The notes beneath the pieces were generated by a model. That model worked only from the letters and a program-made list of their open reading frames with translations. It was not told where the DNA came from and did not search any database. From Adiantum capillus-veneris (Eukaryota > Streptophyta > Polypodiopsida > Polypodiales > Pteridaceae), in assembly GCA_014529385.2 (NCBI GenBank), contig CM043942.1, positions 52,026,274-52,090,273 on the forward strand: a DNA stretch of 64,000 nt, given 5' to 3'. This document shows positions 52,471-62,112 of this stretch, piece after piece. Both the position numbers and the translations under genes were made by a program. How positions within the stretch are numbered: the first letter of the stretch is position 1; each line of letters begins with the position of its first letter.

Positions 52471-53790
52471 ATGGAGGCTCCAGCTCCTCCACAGAGGAAC
52501 TCGCCTGAAGCCCCCTCGCCCGTCCCCGCTGAGCCCACCATTTGACTTGCTCTTTCACCGACAGAGCAAGTGAGCCTTGCCGCACAGGTAGAGCGCTTGC
52601 GGGCGACTTTTGTCATCTGCAAGGTTCTCGACACCCATCCTAGTAGAGGAGAGCTGCGAGATCTTCTCCAGGCCCACCTTCTCGCAGAGGTGGGAAAGAT
52701 CTTGGATGTCCAGATTCTCGGACGGGGGTACTACCAGATTGAGTTTGAGACTTCCGAGATGGCCTCCAAGGTCATAGCTATGAGTCCACTGGCCATCCGA
52801 TCATCACGCGCCCACTTTCTCCGGTGGCGACATGGTTTTGACACAACTTTGCATGTGCTCGTAGAGGAGGCAGACATCCCCATCTCAGTTTTCTTTCCGG
52901 GTTTACGGAGGGAGTACCTTCCACTTCTCTCCAAGATTGGCTCTGCCATCAGGACTGTCCTGGAGACACCTCGTACGGCAACATTAGTAGTTTCCAAGGC
53001 GGCTGGCATCCCTTCAATTCGAGTTTTGGTCAGAGATACCCACACGCTCCCGAAGGTCATCCTTCTGCCTCGGGTGAGTGGGGGTTGGTTTAGACAGAGT
53101 GTGGAGTACTCGGGTCTCCCGAACCTGTGCTTCATTTGCAGACAGATGGGCCACCTAGTGAAGGCCTGTCAACGGAGGAGGCCACGACCTGCACCTCAGC
53201 CTCAGCGCAAGCCTTCTAAGGCTGGGTGGGCCGCAGCACAGCCAGCGGCACAGCGCACAGATTCAGAGCCATACTCCGAGCTTGGGGCTCCAGCAGAGGA
53301 GGGGTGGCAGCAAGCCCGTGGTCGTCGACGCCAGGGGCCACAGCGACAGCCTGACACTCAGAGTGGCCCTCAGGTGCCTACTCAGCAGCAGTGGGTTCCC
53401 ACGGGGAACCGCTTTGGTCCTCTTGAGCAGGAGGAGCCCCCTACGCCAGCCTCCACCTCAGCTTCACCCTCGCCAACCGCCCCACCTTCAAATTTCCCCT
53501 CCTCCTCCACATCCCCTCCCCCGCCCTCTGCTCCCGCCTACTCCCTCCTCGCCCTCCTGTCTCTGTCACCCCACCCCGCTTCTCTTCTCCTCCGCCCCCC
53601 CCCAGCTCCTTCTCCCCCTCCTCCTGCTCCAGTACCACAGTCGACTCAGGATACTGGTCCCTCACCGACGGCTAGGAGATCTCTTGGCAGCGCCTTTGCC
53701 ATGAGTCGCCTAGCGAGAGAGGGTCAGCCCTTCTTGCGGCCCCTCTGCAGATTCAGACATCTTCCCTTGCAGCTATCCCTCGTGGTCTGA
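52471..53790 (+). pseudogene. ORF1 of the LINE (RNA-binding protein with zinc knuckle)
   Basis: ATG 52471 gives MEAPAPPQRNSPEAPSPVPA, followed by an in-frame TGA at 52543, after which the frame is open to 53790. The N-terminal half (ATFVICKVLDTHPSRGEL, YYQIEFETSEMASKVIAM, HFLRWRHGFDTTLHVL) resembles the DUF4283/RRM-like part of plant L1 ORF1. GLPNLCFICRQMGHLVKACQ holds an intact C-x2-C-x4-H-x4-C knuckle. The C-terminal 200 residues are Pro/Gln/Ser-rich. The protein would coat the LINE RNA. The TGA is probably a point mutation. Confidence 0.85.
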
Positions 53791-53806
53791 CGAGCATTGA
53801 CCTCCG

Positions 53807-54376
53807 ATGCCGCTGGGATTCTTCGACTACGGGTTCACTCGCTTCCTCGGTGATTCCGCAGCAGACCACGAGGCAGCCTGCTTCAGGGTCCACGCTTTGT
53901 TCCTCGCCGCTAGGGGAACAGAGGCCTTGGACTCAGCATTTGGTTTCTCCTTCCCCCTCTGTGGGAGGACCGAGACAGAGTGGTCCCTAGACTCAATGGT
54001 GGGATGGTTGCATACACAGGTTCTCGAGTTCTCTCACCACATGGGAGAACTTGGAGTTATAGATTTGCTGCAGACTTTGTGGCCTCTGGCCAAGTTTGCG
54101 GTGACACCCCCAGACTCAGCAGGATGTAGGCACATTGTGGTGTACTTTTTTGCTGATACGCAGTGTTTGCCTTGCTATGTATACATTCATGAGGACTCCT
54201 GGACAGAGAAGGTTGCTTTACGCACGGATCGATCTGCTTGGGCTTGGGCCAGGCACTCACTGCAGTCTCGCCTATCTAGAGGACGCTCGGATGCAGATTA
54301 CTCCCCATCCAAGCCAGCCTCAAAGATAGCCCATCTTGCTACTGCGGCAGCATCTGTTCTCTATCGCTCCCCATGA
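53807..54376 (+). CDS. Additional ORF between ORF1 and ORF2 of the LINE
   Basis: ATG 53807 opens 189 codons with no stop, ending in TGA whose first bases overlap the ATG of ORF2 (ATGA at 54373-54376). Features are DHEAACFRVHALFLAARG, MGELGVIDLLQTLWPLAKFA and HIVVYFFADTQCLPCYVYIH. The other two frames contain stops, except that one starts Ser/Pro-rich like the ORF1 tail. It may be a real third ORF or an ORF1 extension reached by a shift. I do not recognise a domain. Confidence 0.5.
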   Translation: MPLGFFDYGFTRFLGDSAADHEAACFRVHALFLAARGTEALDSAFGFSFPLCGRTETEWSLDSMVGWLHTQVLEFSHHMGELGVIDLLQTLWPLAKFAVTPPDSAGCRHIVVYFFADTQCLPCYVYIHEDSWTEKVALRTDRSAWAWARHSLQSRLSRGRSDADYSPSKPASKIAHLATAAASVLYRSP

Positions 54377-55269
54377 GGATCGTCTCGTGGAACGTGCAGG
54401 GACTAGGTGGGCCCCAGTTTCAGCGACAGCGGGGCCGATTGCATCAGGAGCTTCAGCGTTTCCTTGTGGGAGGAGAGATTGATCTCCTTATGCTTCAAGA
54501 GCACCATTTGTCTGAGAGACGTATTCGGCGATGTGGTCAGATTTTGCGTGGATGGTATGATACCTTTTGGTCAGCTGCTTTTGGACCTAGAGGCATCCAG
54601 GGTGGGGTATGTATGACTATTGCGGACTCACTGCAACAGGCCATTGTGGGCAGAGGGATTATTGTGTCAGGTAGGGCTCAGTGGATTACTATGCAACTTC
54701 AGGGTGGCCTTCTGGGCTTCCTGAACATCTATGCGCCCAATGTGGCGAGTGCTCGTGCAGATTTTTGGTCACAGATTGTCGAGTCTTTGCCACAGGTTGA
54801 CCATTGGTGTGTAGGAGGGGACTTCAACATGTTGGAGGACCCTTCTGACAGGATCGGAGGCAGCCTTGCTACTGTGCATGGAGTCGAGTTAGCAGCTTGG
54901 GAGAGGTTGTGTATGACTTTGAGGGTCTCGGATACATGGCAGCATTCTGGCTTTGTGAGGCCTCCAAAGAGTCTTTCCTTCTCTAGATCGGACCGCAGAG
55001 TGGGAGGAGTGAATCTATCGCGGATAGATCGCTTTTACACTAGTGACCACTTCAGTGACTTGGGGGGCTCAGTGGGCATCCTGGCAGGGACATCCTTCTC
55101 GGACCATGCACCAGTGATCCTCACAGTGGTAGACAGGCAGAGGAGTGGGAGCACGATGCTTCGCATCCCAGAGCGGGTCTTGTTGGACTCAGCACTCAGA
55201 GAGAGGGTAGCGGCTCTCTGGAAAGAGGGCATGGATAGCCAGCTCTTCCTGCAGACAGAGTGGCCTTAG
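54373..55269 (+). CDS. Endonuclease domain of LINE ORF2
   Basis: MRIVSWNVQGLGG starts the APE-type endonuclease. Catalytic landmarks are SWN, LMLQEHHLS (Glu), NIYAPN, GGDFNMLEDP (Asp, Asn), SRIDRFYTS and SFSDHAPVIL (Asp-His). All are present, so the domain looks functional. It nicks target DNA to prime reverse transcription. A TAG at 55267-55269 ends the frame, while the expected protein continues in the next frame (AQLSHFFLQEYLVRRA), so a frameshift lies at about 55,265. Confidence 0.92.
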   Translation: MRIVSWNVQGLGGPQFQRQRGRLHQELQRFLVGGEIDLLMLQEHHLSERRIRRCGQILRGWYDTFWSAAFGPRGIQGGVCMTIADSLQQAIVGRGIIVSGRAQWITMQLQGGLLGFLNIYAPNVASARADFWSQIVESLPQVDHWCVGGDFNMLEDPSDRIGGSLATVHGVELAAWERLCMTLRVSDTWQHSGFVRPPKSLSFSRSDRRVGGVNLSRIDRFYTSDHFSDLGGSVGILAGTSFSDHAPVILTVVDRQRSGSTMLRIPERVLLDSALRERVAALWKEGMDSQLFLQTEWP

Positions 55270-57250
55270 GCCTAGCTCAGCTTAGCCACTTTTTTCTACA
55301 GGAGTATCTGGTTCGACGAGCTGCAGTGAGAGAGGAGGAGCAGCGTCTCAGACGAGGCATTGCTTCACTACAGAGGATGCAGGAGCAGCATCCAGATAGT
55401 CCATGGTTTGAGGAGCAGTTACAGCAGGCTCGACAGGAGCTTGCTTGCACAGAGGAGAGGCGCCTTGAGTTTGCCTTTCACCGACAGGCATCTCAGTGGA
55501 CTCAAGTGGGTGACAGAGTGACAGGTGCTTTTTTTGAGACAGTGGGACCTCGGCACTCGCATGCCAAGGTCAATCAGTTGAGGAGACCAGATGGGTCAGT
55601 TGTTTGTGAGCCTGAGGATATGCTACTGACTTTTACCCTAACTTACTGTCGGCCGAGCCCCAGTCAGAGAGACAGGATGCATGCAGGGAGCAGGTTTGGG
55701 CACAGATGCCTTGTCTTGTGACTGAGGAGATGCGCCAGAGGCTAGAGATACCTCTTCAGCTTGAGGAGCTGCACACGGCTCTTAGGGCCCTCCCTCGTGG
55801 TAGCTGTCCAGGTGAGGATGGGCTGACTCCCAGTTTCTTCTTGGAGTACTGGGACCTGCTTGGCCCAGATCTGTGTAGTGCCTTTCAGTACATTCTGCTC
55901 ACAGGAGTGATGCCGGATAGCATGAGTGAGGGCCTGATTTACCTCATTCCAAAGGAGGGTGGCTCCTTGGATGAGATTTGACAGTGGCGCCCCATCACCA
56001 TCCTAAACTTAGCCTACAAAATTCTTGCCAAGGCTTTGAGTTTGAGGATTCAGCCACTTTTGGAGAGCCTTATACATGGGACTCATACAGGTTTTGTCAA
56101 GGAACGCAGTATCCTTGACAACATCTTCACCTTCTGGGAGGCTTCTGCCCTGGCACGTCTCCGTGGGGAGGACCTTGTGATTCTTCTTCTTGATTTTGAG
56201 AAGGCATACGACAGAGTTGGCTAGGACTTTCTAGAGGGCACGCTTCGCAGGATGGGCTTCTCCGATGCTTGGATCAGAGGGGTGTCAGCTCAGTACAAAC
56301 ACGCTCACAGTCAGGTGCTTTTGGCAGGCGGCGGTAGAGGTGAGCGCTTCATGCTCACACGATCGGTCATACAGGGTTGTCCTCTTGCCCCTTTCTCTTT
56401 CTGTTTTATGCGGAGGCGATGAGCAGATTTTTAATGTCACAGCAGGTTGGTCTGAGGGGCTTAGCACTCCCTATACGGAGAGATGAGCTTCTGGACGCTG
56501 AGTTTTCCGACGACTCGGCCTTGTACTTAGAGGGCCAGGAGGCCAATTTACACAGATGTGAGCAGGCTTTGGAGACCTTCTGCTGTGCATCGGGCGCACT
56601 GATCAACTGGAGAAAGACAGTGGCTTCCTCGGTCGGCAGTTCTCCTGTTCCAGATTGGATGCCAGGAGAGAGGGTTTCAGGTGGATTCCTCCAGGGACTG
56701 CAGTTCGGTACTTGGGTTGTCAGGTTGGTTTGGACTTGTCCCCCGAGCAGAGATTGCTCCTCTTCTCCTGTCCATCAGGAGAAAGCTGTTACATTGGAGC
56801 TCAGCACGACTTTCGTTGGCTGGTAGAGTAGTAGTTGCCAACCAGGTGTTGTTGGCGACTATGTGGTACATCACTTCTTGCTGGATCTTCTCGAGTTCTT
56901 GTATCAGCCAGGTAGAGAGGCTGATCAGGAACTTCCTTTGGTCAGGTCGCGACACTCAGATTGCCCGAGCCAAGGTTGCTTGGTCGGTCATCACACTTCC
57001 TTGTTCTCAGGGAGGGCTTGGGATCATTGATCCAGCACAGCAGAGCAGAGCCCTTCTTGGGAAGTTCGTCGTCAGAGGACTTCTTCCAAGCGAGGAGCCC
57101 TGGAAGGAGTTCTTGCTGCAGAGGCTTCGTGCCAGGGTGCCTCAGTCAGGAGGCCCTTGGCAACCTTCGACCAGATGGATCTTTACAGAGCTGCGCCGAG
57201 TTGGTTTGAGCAGGAGACTAGAGGATAGATTTGCTGTGAGTTTGCTTTGA
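55270..57250 (+). pseudogene. Reverse transcriptase domain of LINE ORF2
   Basis: The pre-RT helical part (EEQRLRRGIASLQRMQEQH) is followed by VNQLRRPDGSVV, GSCPGEDGLTPSFF, IYLIPKEGG, WRPITILNLAYKILAKAL, GFVKERSILDNIF, LLLDFEKAYDRVG (catalytic Asp), VIQGCPLAPFLF and AEFSDDSALYLEG, where F-S-D-D replaces F-A-D-D with both Asp kept. Then RRKLLHWSSARLSLAGRV and QGGLGIID, the post-RT pieces. Frames change near 55,700, 56,380 and 56,700, and stops occur at 55,979 and 56,222. Confidence 0.9.
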
Positions 57251-58620
57251 TCTTGGGAGCTCTTACGGCGTGGCCTAGAGAAGAGACCGCCGACGTGCAC
57301 GGAGGAGCGCCTACGGCAGCCCCTTGTCTGGAACCCCATGGTTAGCACTCAGAGAGGCCACTTGGTTGGGAGTCGGCCTCATGTTTCTTGGGGTCCCATG
57401 GCAGCTGGTCCAGCGCGCTCTCTAGGTGACTGGCTAGAGTTCACAGGTTTGTCGGAGGAGGTGCAGGTTGTCCAGCTACAGGGCATGAGAGGGGTGCAGA
57501 GCATGTGTCAGGACATCTTAGAGTCCGTTCCAGCTGAGTGGCTCACTCCTCTCGAGCCAGTAGCAACCCGGTGGATGGGAGCCTTCACACGACTGGAGGT
57601 TCTCATTTCAGTCAGGGCTTGCTCAGAGACTGTCCCAGCCCTGTTCTTCGAGCTTCAGGGTGGGGGACGCTTACAGCGAGTTGCAGTAGAGGCCTCGCAA
57701 GTAGCAGAGTGATGTTTCCTGAGGATCCGAGTTGTGGGCATCTGTGGGAGGACTTGCGTCTTAGACCCTGACCCAGCAGCTCTTGAGATAGGAAACTGGA
57801 GGCTATGGGCTTGGGAGTGCTATCCACTGGCACGAGTACAGTGGGATCTTGGTGAGTGGCTATGGAGGGACCCCTTCTCTTTTGCAGACCGCCCAGGAGT
57901 CCCCTTCTTTCAGTACAATGTTCGGCTTGGACGTCATATACTTGCAGCACAGAGAGAGGCCCGCCCCGCTGCAGCACGTCATTGGCAGGAGTAGGGCCTC
58001 ACAGTCGAGTTCTTGGCAGCTTTTTGGCAGAGGCTGTGGGACTCCAGACAGCCGAGGCGAGTCACCTTGTTTCAGTGACTGGTCGCACATAGAGCCGCAG
58101 CAGTAGGGAGCTGTCTTGTGCATAGTGGTCTCTCGGCCACATGTGTAGCTTGTGACAATTTGGTGGAGAGCACCGTCACTCTCTTTGGGACTGTCCCTCA
58201 ACCCAGCAGGTGTGGCTACGAGTTCTTTGGCTGATGTCTGCTCTCTCCACGGCTCGACAGTACACTTGGGGGGCAGCGGCTTGGTCCACCCTCACGGGCC
58301 CGGCACTTCAGTTTGAGCTATCTTCCACCAATAGGATGATAGTGATACAGGGGGGGGCGACCTACACTTCAGCCTACTACAGAGCTTACTCCACTGGAGT
58401 GGTGCAGTGATAGAGAGGAGTGTTGGGAGCTCATCAGTGGCCTGACACTTTGGTTCATTTGGCGGGCCCGTTGTTTCCGCATCTTTGAGGCTCGCCCTGT
58501 GCCACCAGCAGAGACTGTTCGTGACTTTTGGCTAGAGTTGATCCATACTCTCAGAGGACAGCTTGAGGGACTACAGGGCAGCTCCGACCGCATGCGGGAG
58601 AGCCGCGAGGCTTTCCTTTG
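57251..58620 (+). pseudogene. C-terminal region of LINE ORF2
   Basis: Broken frames continue the protein: RWMGAFTRLEVLISVRACS, LGEWLWRDPFSFADRPG, FQYNVRLGRHILAAQ, HSGLSATCVACDNLVEST, WFIWRARCFRIFEARPVP and EGLQGSSDRMRESREAFL. CVACDNLVES is the remnant of the Cys-rich motif seen at this position in plant L1 ORF2. The final stop is at 58,619-58,621 and about 230 bp of 3' UTR follow. Confidence 0.7.
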
Positions 58621-58860
58621 ACTCTAGCACCCTGGGCCTTTCTACACCATAGTCCAGGGGGTGCTCAAATGGCACTACTGTCCACCTGTGTGGCTTTTCC
58701 CTCCTCCCATCTCTTGATTTAGCCCCATTGTATATATGCTGTTTTTTCATTGGGAGAGTCTCCTCATCATGCTTGTTGTAGCCCTCTCTTGCAGAGGTGG
58801 TTCTAGCCCTATGGGCAGTTTTCATTAACTAATAGAAGGATCTTTTTCTCAGAAAAAAAA

Positions 58861-58874
58861 ACCATTTTAAGGCC
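58861..58874 (+). repeat. Right target-site duplication of the LINE
   Basis: Exact copy of 52000-52013 directly after the terminal A run. Confidence 0.95.
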
Positions 58875-59270
58875 TTGAAGTCTGTGGTGATGTATATTTG
58901 AATGGTACCAAAGAGAACTTATGTATTTTCTTTGGAGGCAATGATGGAGACATAGCTGGTTATATCGATACAGATTATGCAAGGAATGTGGACAACAAAA
59001 GGTCTATGTCAGAGGGTTCATTGGTGCAGTTCATAGCAAGCTTCTTTGCAAGATTATACATTTTAATCTATCAGAGAAGCAAAGTATGGTGTTATGCCAT
59101 ATGCTAGCAAGGAAGCTATGTAGGTACTTATTAATATGCAATCTACCTTAGTGTTTAATGTGGAGACAAATCACATTGATGTGACACATCACTTTCACTC
59201 ATGAGGTGCCTGAGGACAAAGTGCATCAAGCTTGTCAATGCTCTGATATAGTTTGAATGAATGTGCATTC
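58875..59270 (+). pseudogene. Copia F, RNase H fragment right of the LINE
   Basis: GYIDTDYARNVDNKRSMSEG (first Asp region of copia RNase H) and later YASKEAM-like text follow the LINE, continuing the interrupted RT/RNase H. Stops and indels occur throughout. It fades out near 59270. Confidence 0.7.
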
Positions 59271-59603
59271 AAACTTCATCCATAAAGATCTCAAGACAAT
59301 TAAAAATTTGATGGTAAAAGGGTAATCTATCTAGATAACGATTTGTGATTGGTAATTGGAAGTGGGTAATAGTCATGAACGATGGTAAGCCTCTGTTCAG
59401 ACCACGCTGATGCATCGAGCGCACTTGTAACCTTTTATAAAGCAGGCTATTCACACTTTGCGTAGAACAACAGAAGGCATGAACTAATAGTTCCCTATCT
59501 TTTGGCAGAGCTCGTATGACTGTGATCAGCAAGATGGAGAGATCGATGCTTCGCTGCATTCAATGTTGCAAAAGTGTCCACTCTGTTCTTTGTTCTGGGG
59601 GGT
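59271..59603. other. No recognisable feature
   Basis: AT-rich DNA without a credible frame. It may be the end of copia F. Confidence 0.4.
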
Positions 59604-59858
59604 TGATGCGATTAAATTTATAGCATCTCAAGTGAATAGCCCAATATGATCCCAATTTTTATTTTGGCTTTACGTATTTATTTTACTTATTTGTCAAATC
59701 TTGGGTAGGGCAAATTGCTAAGATGAGTATATAAGCACCATCTTACCCCCATTGTAAATCATCAACAAGGTTGGTTGGTTTCAGCAATATCTCTCTCTCT
59801 TTCTCTCTCTTGTGTATTCTCCCTGTTGCTCTACGCTTCTTCATCGTCGACTTTGACA
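59604..59858 (+). repeat. 5' LTR of copia fragment G
   Basis: About 255 bp, from TGATGCGATT to TTTGACA, directly before a primer site. It includes a TATATAAG at about 59,728 and a CT-rich tail (59,792-59,811). The left edge is uncertain by a few bases. No partner LTR is in the window. Confidence 0.6.
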
Positions 59859-59870
59859 TGGTATCAAAGC
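59859..59870 (+). promoter_or_regulatory. Primer-binding site of copia G
   Basis: TGGTATCAAAGC differs by one base from the initiator-Met complement TGGTATCAGAGC of copia K. Confidence 0.75.
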
Positions 59871-60157
59871 TTCATGGTCGTTGATCGTGGAGAGGACTAG
59901 CATGTTGAAGAGAAGAGCTTTGAGCTCGTGGAGTTGTAGGGTGTAGACGGGTAGCATCTTGAAACCCTAGCATTTTCAAGGACTTTGGTGTGATGTGAAA
60001 GACAAACCCCCGGTGTTGCGTTTTGATGCGCAATCGATAGCGGTGCCTGACAACGGCAGTGGTCACGGCAACGTCCTGACGAGCATTCTGAGATTCCGAT
60101 AATGAGAGGGATTTTATTTGACAAAGCGTTTCAAAACACTCAACAGAGGAGGAAGGC

Positions 60158-60803
60158 TTGTTGAGGCAGCATTCTAAAACGAAGCCTCTAAGAGGCTCTC
60201 GGGCTACATCCATCTCCGGTTCCTGCAAAATCATCTTAAAAGGCTACGACAAGGGTACCCACGACAAAATTTTTGGTGAGATTTTTCCTCCCCCTCATCT
60301 TGAAATGCTAGACATTTGGTGGGCCCTGGGGATAGTTTGCAAGAGTCAAACTTGTGCCAAACAGGTACCTGCATGGTCTCGGCTCCTCCAACAAATACAG
60401 TGAGAGAAATGGAAAAGGCAAAGATAATAAGTTTTTGTGCAAAGCTTCCACCTCGAATGACCAACCCAAACTATCCGCTATGGAAAGTGGATCGACCAGT
60501 TGCCAATTAGTGGCCTATGCAATGGTAAAATTCTCAAGGAAATTGTCGAATTGTTTGGCTCGGGATTGTGAAGCCAAAAGCAAATGCATGAGTTCGCCAG
60601 AAGACAGAGGCAAAGGCAAACTTTACAGAATCAGTGCTCAGTTAGCTGCCTCGGTGCCCACAAGGTCTAATACCCATTGTTATAAATGCGAGAAGACGCA
60701 TTGTTTGGCTCAGGAATGCAATGCCAAAGGCAAAAGCAGGGACTCACAAAAGGACAAAGTCAAAGGCAAGTTTCATATACAGATAACGATGATTAAGATT
60801 TGA
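60158..60803 (+). pseudogene. gag-like fragment of copia G with repeated Cys motif
   Basis: The frame 60354-60803 carries two related units: NCLARDCEAKSKCMSSPEDRGKGK-like text (written here in part: CLARDCEAKSK) and HCYKCEKTHCLAQECNAKGK. The second has a Cys/His cluster close to a zinc knuckle (C-x2-C-x3-H-x5-C). Lys-Gly-Lys tails follow each. Upstream frames to 60158 are short. Position behind the copia primer site supports gag. The normal copia Gag N-terminal domain is not clear. Confidence 0.45.
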
Positions 60804-61271
60804 TAGGGGAGATCAGCATGGCATGCATAGTGGTGGCCACAACGCCAGATTTCTAGTCAAATGGTGGTTTCCGCAACATGCTTCAACCGGAGAGAGGCTT
60901 TTGAGCAACAAAGAGGGATAAAAAGGAGCTCCCTACAAATGATTTTGACCCATGTGTTGGAGTCCAAGTTATCGTTGTTTGAATATGTGGGTCGGAGTTC
61001 AATGCACATGCATCTCGCAAGGAACCAATCAGATGTATCTAAAAACACTATGGATAAGTGCACCAATCCATTAATGTTGGCCGGATTATAGACAAGCTGT
61101 GTTTCAAAGTTTATTGTCTTGTTCAACGTGATGTGTCCACAATTTACAAATGGGGATTCTTTGCTACAAACGGGGGCGTGGCTGCCCTGCAAAATACTCA
61201 AAAGAACACACTGCAATCCATGTAAAAGCACAAATCAACATACCTCGAATCACACAACGCATAATCCAAGT
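60804..61271. other. No recognisable gene
   Basis: Short frames on both strands (for example 60861-61091) have no domain I can name. Probably the rest of copia G or unclassified repeat DNA up to the LTR of element H. Confidence 0.4.
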
Positions 61272-61787
61272 TGTACACGAGCAGAGATAGAAAGAGAGCG
61301 TGATAGAACGAGAGAGCACGTGCAGGCGCACCACCTAGAGCAGAGTGCTACGCCGGCACGGCAAGAGAGAAGAGAAGAATAACACAGACACTGGGTACAA
61401 TCTCCCCCCGTGCAAGAGTGACCATGTCCCTCTTGCACGTATTTAATTTATAGAGAAGTTCATGCTCAAAATTGAGTTACATCCAATTCACACTTGGGCA
61501 TAAAATAGTCATGGCTCATAAAGAGCTCAATGTAACAATTAATAGCTGTCTACATCTCAACTTATAACTAAACCATAAATACTAAGGCTTGCCACAGAAA
61601 ATCCACTGGTGGCAGTTTTATTCCGAATAACTGCTATCGCTTTATTGTCCAGCACGTGCCAATCACTGATCTGCTCACACAACACCCAACAAGTGATCAT
61701 ATTCCACAATTCAAATCAACATTGCAATGCTTCATCAGAATATCAAATATTTCACAAATATATCATCAAAATATCAATTCCATTACA
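61272..61787 (-). repeat. 3' LTR of element H
   Basis: On the minus strand it starts TGTAATGG at 61787 directly after a purine-rich tract (GAGGACAATTGTC...CTGGGG, 61788-61825) and would end CGTGTACA at 61272. A TATAAATTAAATA box lies at about 61,440-61,453. Downstream of it is a hairpin with 10-bp perfect arms (61409-61418 and 61430-61439). The inner boundary is firm, the outer one tentative. Confidence 0.6.
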
Positions 61788-61884
61788 TACCCCAGGGTTG
61801 AAAGACAATTGTCCTCAATTGTTACCGAAACCAAACTAGCGACAGTGGTGGCCAGCCACTGGTAGAGTGGTCTAGTAATTTGGT

Positions 61885-62112
61885 GTTGCCTAGATCGGCG
61901 AATCTACACCAATGGTCGTGCTGCCTAAATCGGCGGATCTGTAGTAATGCTGCCTAAATCGGCGGATCTACATTTTGATTTTGTGTTGCCTAGATCGGCG
62001 AATCTACACTAGTGCTGCCTAAATCGGCGGATCTGCACTTTTAAAATTCGTGTTGCCTAAATCGGCGAATCTACACTAGAAGAAAAGCACTACCTAATCG
62101 GCGAATCTGTGT
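61885..62112 (-). repeat. Seven copies of a 25-bp repeat in 3' UTR of element H
   Basis: GTTGCCTAGATCGGCGAATC and close variants start at 61885, 61920, 61949, 61985, 62014, 62052 and 62088. Spacings are 35, 29, 36, 29, 38 and 36 bp with short unrelated spacers. Two subtypes (GTTGCC...GAATC and GCTGCC...GGATC) alternate in part. The last copy overlaps the stop codon of the chromodomain frame. Confidence 0.92.

Larger units (their letters stand above)
52014..58860 (+). mobile_element. L1-type LINE (non-LTR retrotransposon), full-length structure
   Basis: The 6.8-kb insert has a C-rich 5' region, ORF1 with a zinc knuckle, an additional ORF, an APE-type endonuclease, RT, a C-terminal region and a short terminal A tract (58852-58860). 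It is flanked by a 14-bp duplication and sits in the RNase H region of copia F, which reads on after it. The GC content is clearly higher than the surroundings. ORF2 is broken by one early frameshift (about 55,267) and several later stops, so it is no longer active. Confidence 0.93.

Noticed and set aside
61250-61438. Small cysteine-rich protein on the minus strand
   Set aside because: It lies inside the LTR of element H with no signal peptide pattern or conserved Cys spacing that I can support.
61885-62112. CRISPR-like array
   Set aside because: Repeats are spaced by only 4-13 bp of variable length, lie in a eukaryotic retroelement 3' UTR, and no cas gene exists.
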